Source: an uncultured Anaerolineae bacterium
GTDB taxonomy: Bacteria; Chloroflexota; Anaerolineae; Anaerolineales; UBA4823
NCBI GenBank assembly: GCA_937129505.1
Contig: CAKZNJ010000363.1
Location: 1-9,152, forward strand
DNA length: 9,152 bases
Direction of reading: 5' to 3'
Each line of letters begins with the position of its first letter. Position 1 is the stretch's first letter. The translations under genes and the position numbers were made by a program. Shown piece after piece: positions 6,872-9,152 of the stretch. Under the pieces are notes generated by a model that saw only the letters and a program-made list of their open reading frames with translations, did no database searches and was not told where the DNA came from.

Positions 6872-7642
6872 TTAGAGTTCTGAGAGAGCCTGTCCAGCGT
6901 CGTCAGCGTGGCTGTAAACTTCGATGCCTAACTTTGAGGCAACTTCAAGGGCGGTCGGTTCTACCATAGGCGAGATGACTATGAGACGATCGGCCTTACG
7001 GCCATGTAATTTCTCGTAATAGCGAACTTTCCGCTCAAATTGATACATCTCCCCTTTGCTCAATGAAGACTTGATCTCACCCAGTATTAACAGACCGTTC
7101 TTATGAATTAAGTCCAACTCAATTTGCTCGGCGTGACCAAAGACCTCCCCTGCTTCATCCCATTCGGTAACGCTAGTTACTTCTTGGAGAGGAAAATTCT
7201 CTCAGGATGGCTTGCAAGGCACTGCGAAAAGATTGCTCAGTATAAAGCCCCCACCGCGCCCTAAGGCTCCGAGCGTTGAGTCGTATCTAGTTTCGATACG
7301 TTCCAAACGGGCTAGCATTGAGCGAATTTCCTGTTGGTTTTGCTCCCAGCGGCGCTGGTTTTCTTGCCACTCGGCCTTGCTTTCATCCCAACGGCGTTGA
7401 GATTCTTGAATTTCCTTTAGCAAGGCTTGGTCTGCTCTCTCCACTCCGCCCATTTGCACTCGTCTTCTTGGAGACTTTGGCGTAGTTCCTGAAGCATCCG
7501 TGCAAAACGATCGCTCGTTTCAACCTTTGGGGCGAAGTGTTCTCTCGCTAGGCGCAGCACTGCTTCGCGCCCCTCTGTATCACTTTCGATTAGGCTGGGC
7601 AATGCTTTATAAGATAATTCGCTTTATTTGTTCGTTTGCCAT
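6872..7642 (-). pseudogene. Frameshifted coiled-coil / PD-(D/E)XK nuclease-like gene (DUF3782-type)
   Basis: One gene of about 257 codons can be reconstructed from ATG 7640-7642 to TAA 6872-6874, but reading it requires four frame changes. The pieces in order are: MANEQIKRIIL, ending at a TAA near 7607; KALPSLIESDTEG... (about 7608-7440); DQALLKEIQESQRRWDES... (about 7437-7262), a heptad-like coiled coil rich in RRWE/ENQ repeats; ARWGLYTEQSFRSALQAIL (about 7258-7200, open only in the third frame); and ENFPLQEVTSVTEW... to the end. In its actual frame the coiled-coil piece stops at TGA 7202-7204. The last piece has the nuclease-fold pattern LDLIHKNG, GEIKSS and YQFERKVRYYEK. Such coiled-coil plus PD-(D/E)XK proteins are common, multicopy and of unknown role. 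Frame changes lie near 7610 (one extra base or two missing), 7440 (one missing), 7260 (one missing) and 7198 (one extra or two missing). It sits downstream of the glycosyltransferase on the same strand. Confidence 0.85.
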
Positions 7643-7665
7643 GGAGAAAAACTCCTAGTTTCTCC
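7643..7665 (-). promoter_or_regulatory. Ribosome-binding site in a hairpin loop before the pseudogene start
   Basis: On the - strand GGAGAAA (7665-7659) can pair perfectly with TTTCTCC (7649-7643), leaving a nine-base loop that contains TAGGAG. The 3' arm abuts the ATG at 7642. The loop AGGAG is nine bases from the ATG, so it is the likely Shine-Dalgarno site. The fold could modulate or merely expose it. Its survival supports ATG 7640-7642 as the original start of the broken gene. Confidence 0.45.
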
Positions 7666-7686
7666 CCTTGGATTGTAACAGGCAAG

Positions 7687-7744
7687 TGCGCCTTCGCCTT
7701 TAATGGTATTTACAGCAGTTAGGAAAGCGATGGGCGACGGCGCA
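7687..7744. repeat. Imperfect 12-bp inverted repeat after the glycosyltransferase stop
   Basis: TGCGCCTTCGCC (7687-7698) is the inverse complement of GGCGACGGCGCA (7733-7744) with a single mismatch; 34 bases separate the arms. The right arm lies five bases past the stop of the glycosyltransferase gene on the - strand. It could be a transcript-end hairpin for that gene, although the loop is long and no T-run follows. A small non-autonomous repeat is the alternative, testable by looking for other genomic copies. Confidence 0.4.
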
Positions 7745-7749
7745 TGATT

Positions 7750-8856
7750 TCAAGTTTGACTCCTTAGGAATTCGCAGAGGCGATCCAATTGGACAACCAA
7801 ACGACTTAAGCGCTCGATGCTTTCGGTGGGTTGATCGGATTGACTTTGAAGTTCTTGCAAAAGGTGTTTTGCTTCAAGGGAATTTTTGTAAGCTTCGCTG
7901 GTGTTGCCATCAAGAGCTTTTTGAAACGCCATCTCCGCTTGAGAAGATGCCTTTAGAAAGAGGGCATGACGACGGGTGAATTCTGAGTGGTGAATTTGTT
8001 GTTTCCTGAATAGCTCGTCTAATTCTAAAGCAGCTTCAGCACAAGCATGAGCCGCTTGAGCATCTTGACGATAGGTCAGAGAGACATAGCCCAAGATGTT
8101 ATAACCCATTTGCAGCACACCGAGATAAATAGGCTTGGCATTTGCCAGATGGGAAGTCTGGATGCCTCGCTCGACCCAATATCCCGCAGATTCGAAATCA
8201 CCTAGGTTGTAATATTCGCTGCCTAAGAAAATCATCAGATTGGGATCGGTTGGTGTCTCTTCCACGGCTTGGGACAACACGCGAATTGCCCGTTCTGCGC
8301 GCAACTCCTCGCCTTGTACTTTTCTGCTTTGCAAACCATAGTGGAGAATCACAAGGTCATAACGACTCTCAATGATCCCGCCATTGCGTTCGATTGCCTT
8401 ATCAATCTCCTCGTGATAGGGACGTTCGTATCGATAAAGGGGATGATTGCGAAAAACGCGCAAAAGGGCGGCTAGGTCATAGTTACAAAACAGTTGATCA
8501 CTGAAGTAATCTATGCGGAGCAAGATTAGCGCATCAGCTTTGGTTTCCAGCAGTTCTTGACGTAGTCGTTGAGCTGTTTGGGGGTCGAGGGCTTCATCTG
8601 CGTCTAGGACGAGTATCCATTTCCCTCTCGCGTGCTCAATGCCATAATTTCGGGCAAGTGAAAAGTCATCCTTCCACTCAAAATCCAAGACCGTTGCCCC
8701 GTGGCTCAGAGCAATTTGCTTGCTCCGATCGCTCGATCCTGTATCCACAACGATGATTTCATCAACAACTCCCTTGACGCTCTCAAGACAACGGGGGAGA
8801 TTCTCTTCCTCGTTCTTAACAATCATGCAGAGGGACAGGAAAGGTGACTCGATCAT
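7750..8856 (-). CDS. Family 2 glycosyltransferase with TPR-like C-terminal region
   Basis: 368 residues. The N-terminal half is a GT-A fold: LSLCMIVKNEEENLPRCLES (8-27), VDEIIVVDTGSSDRS (31-45) for nucleotide-sugar binding, DDFSLARNYGIEHARGKW (63-80), and the metal-binding DADE motif at 85-88. HEE at 148-150 may supply the catalytic carboxylate. From about 185 to 335 the protein is helical with TPR-like helix pairs (DPNLMIFLGSEYYNLGDFES; QAAHACAEAALELDELF). This matches the glycosyltransferase-plus-TPR group found in many bacteria, which transfer sugars to proteins or envelope glycans; donor and acceptor are not predictable. No membrane segment is seen, so it is probably cytoplasmic. Start ATG 8854-8856 has a moderate AAGGGA (complement of 8862-8867) five bases upstream. 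It appears to be transcribed on its own or as the first gene before the nuclease-like pseudogene, 107 bases downstream. Confidence 0.92.
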   Translation of the reverse strand: MIESPFLSLCMIVKNEEENLPRCLESVKGVVDEIIVVDTGSSDRSKQIALSHGATVLDFEWKDDFSLARNYGIEHARGKWILVLDADEALDPQTAQRLRQELLETKADALILLRIDYFSDQLFCNYDLAALLRVFRNHPLYRYERPYHEEIDKAIERNGGIIESRYDLVILHYGLQSRKVQGEELRAERAIRVLSQAVEETPTDPNLMIFLGSEYYNLGDFESAGYWVERGIQTSHLANAKPIYLGVLQMGYNILGYVSLTYRQDAQAAHACAEAALELDELFRKQQIHHSEFTRRHALFLKASSQAEMAFQKALDGNTSEAYKNSLEAKHLLQELQSQSDQPTESIERLSRLVVQLDRLCEFLRSQT

Positions 8857-8927
8857 CTCTTTCCCTTAGGGCAACCTCTCAGGTGTGCTGACTCGCTTGG
8901 GCTTATTAAGGAGATAACTCGGTAAGG

Positions 8928-9086
8928 ATGACAACAATACTGCTTGCCTTTGAGCACTTCACTTCCCTAGACTACCTTGAGGAGTTGACGAAATCACTTG
9001 ACCGCTCAACCAATTGGGTAAAAGTTTTTGAATTATTCAGCGTACTTCACTGTGATTATATTCCCAGCAGGGGAAAGCAGGGATAA
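8928..9086 (+). CDS. Doubtful small ORF (52 residues), unknown
   Basis: ATG 8928 to TAA 9084-9086 encodes 52 residues beginning MTTILLAFEHFTSLDYLEEL. AAGGAG at 8908-8913 is 14 bases upstream, rather far, while TAAGG directly abuts the start. The sequence has a mixed hydrophobic/charged composition that could form helices, but I recognise no family. It may be a real small protein, the remnant of a larger gene, or chance. Confidence 0.25.
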   Translation: MTTILLAFEHFTSLDYLEELTKSLDRSTNWVKVFELFSVLHCDYIPSRGKQG

Positions 9087-9137
9087 AAGTATCGTGAAAT
9101 TTCTGTGAGCATTGTCTAAAGGAGTCTCTGAAGCGAC

Positions 9138-9152
9138 ATGAAGGATACAAAT
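9138..9152 (+). CDS. Possible gene start at the right edge (partial)
   Basis: ATG at 9138-9140 opens a frame (MKDTN) that runs off the window. AAAGGAG at 9118-9124 lies 13 bases upstream, slightly far for a ribosome-binding site. Only five codons are visible, so nothing can be said of the product. Confidence 0.25.

Larger units (their letters stand above)
8857..9152. other. Right-end intergenic region, no confident gene
   Basis: About 296 bases right of the glycosyltransferase start. Apart from the doubtful 52-codon ORF and the possible edge start, I see no tRNA, terminator or mobile-element end. TATATT at 9057-9062 resembles a -10 box for a rightward gene, but no good -35 box accompanies it. 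Confidence 0.4.

Noticed and set aside
6872..7642. Programmed frameshifting as the explanation of the broken nuclease-like gene
   Set aside because: Four separate frame changes with no slippery heptamer or downstream structure at each are not compatible with known programmed frameshifting.
7687..7744. Integron attC-like site
   Set aside because: The inverted repeat lacks the expected RYYYAAC and GTTRRRY core sites at its ends, and there is no integrase or cassette array.

Overview
The window looks like chromosomal DNA of a Chloroflexota bacterium, probably of the Anaerolineae type. This is inferred from the protein families and from the pairing of a glutamate-mutase-L-like ATPase with a conserved unknown partner and an LPXTG-tailed surface protein. 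No marker gene (rRNA, tRNA, ribosomal protein) is present to prove the taxonomy. Base composition is near 50% GC, coding density is high, and no CRISPR array, tRNA, rRNA or intact insertion sequence was found.

Left block (1-3387, + strand): three genes in a probable operon. They are the C-terminal 558 residues of a MutL-type ASKHA-fold ATPase (gene open at the left edge), a 353-residue protein of unknown function with barrel-sandwich-like and KOW-like segments, and a 188-residue membrane/surface protein with an N-terminal transmembrane helix, a Pro/Thr-rich linker and an LPATG sorting-signal-like tail. No adenosylcobalamin mutase subunit gene lies in the visible part, so a link to glutamate fermentation is unsupported here. 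A hairpin at 3402-3430 separates this block from the convergent gene to its right.

Middle block (3438-6834): a complete phosphoglucomutase/phosphomannomutase-family enzyme on the - strand and, divergently, a 568-residue membrane protein that joins a cyclic-nucleotide-binding domain to two tandem copies of a two-helix membrane segment plus bacterial PH-like domain. Their shared 229-bp upstream region carries an extended -10 element for each direction. The one for the membrane protein predicts a leaderless or nearly leaderless mRNA.

Right block (6872-9152, - strand genes): a family 2 glycosyltransferase with a TPR-like C-terminal half, and downstream of it the remains of a coiled-coil plus PD-(D/E)XK nuclease-like gene. 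That gene keeps its ribosome-binding site, start and end but needs four frame changes to be read through, so it is a pseudogene unless the assembly is wrong there. The last 296 bases hold only a doubtful 52-codon ORF and a possible gene start at the right edge.

The sugar-phosphate mutase and the glycosyltransferase both fit cell-envelope glycan synthesis, but they are not in one operon. The most unusual items are the cyclic-nucleotide/PH-like membrane protein, the MutL-like three-gene block and the multiply frameshifted nuclease-like gene.
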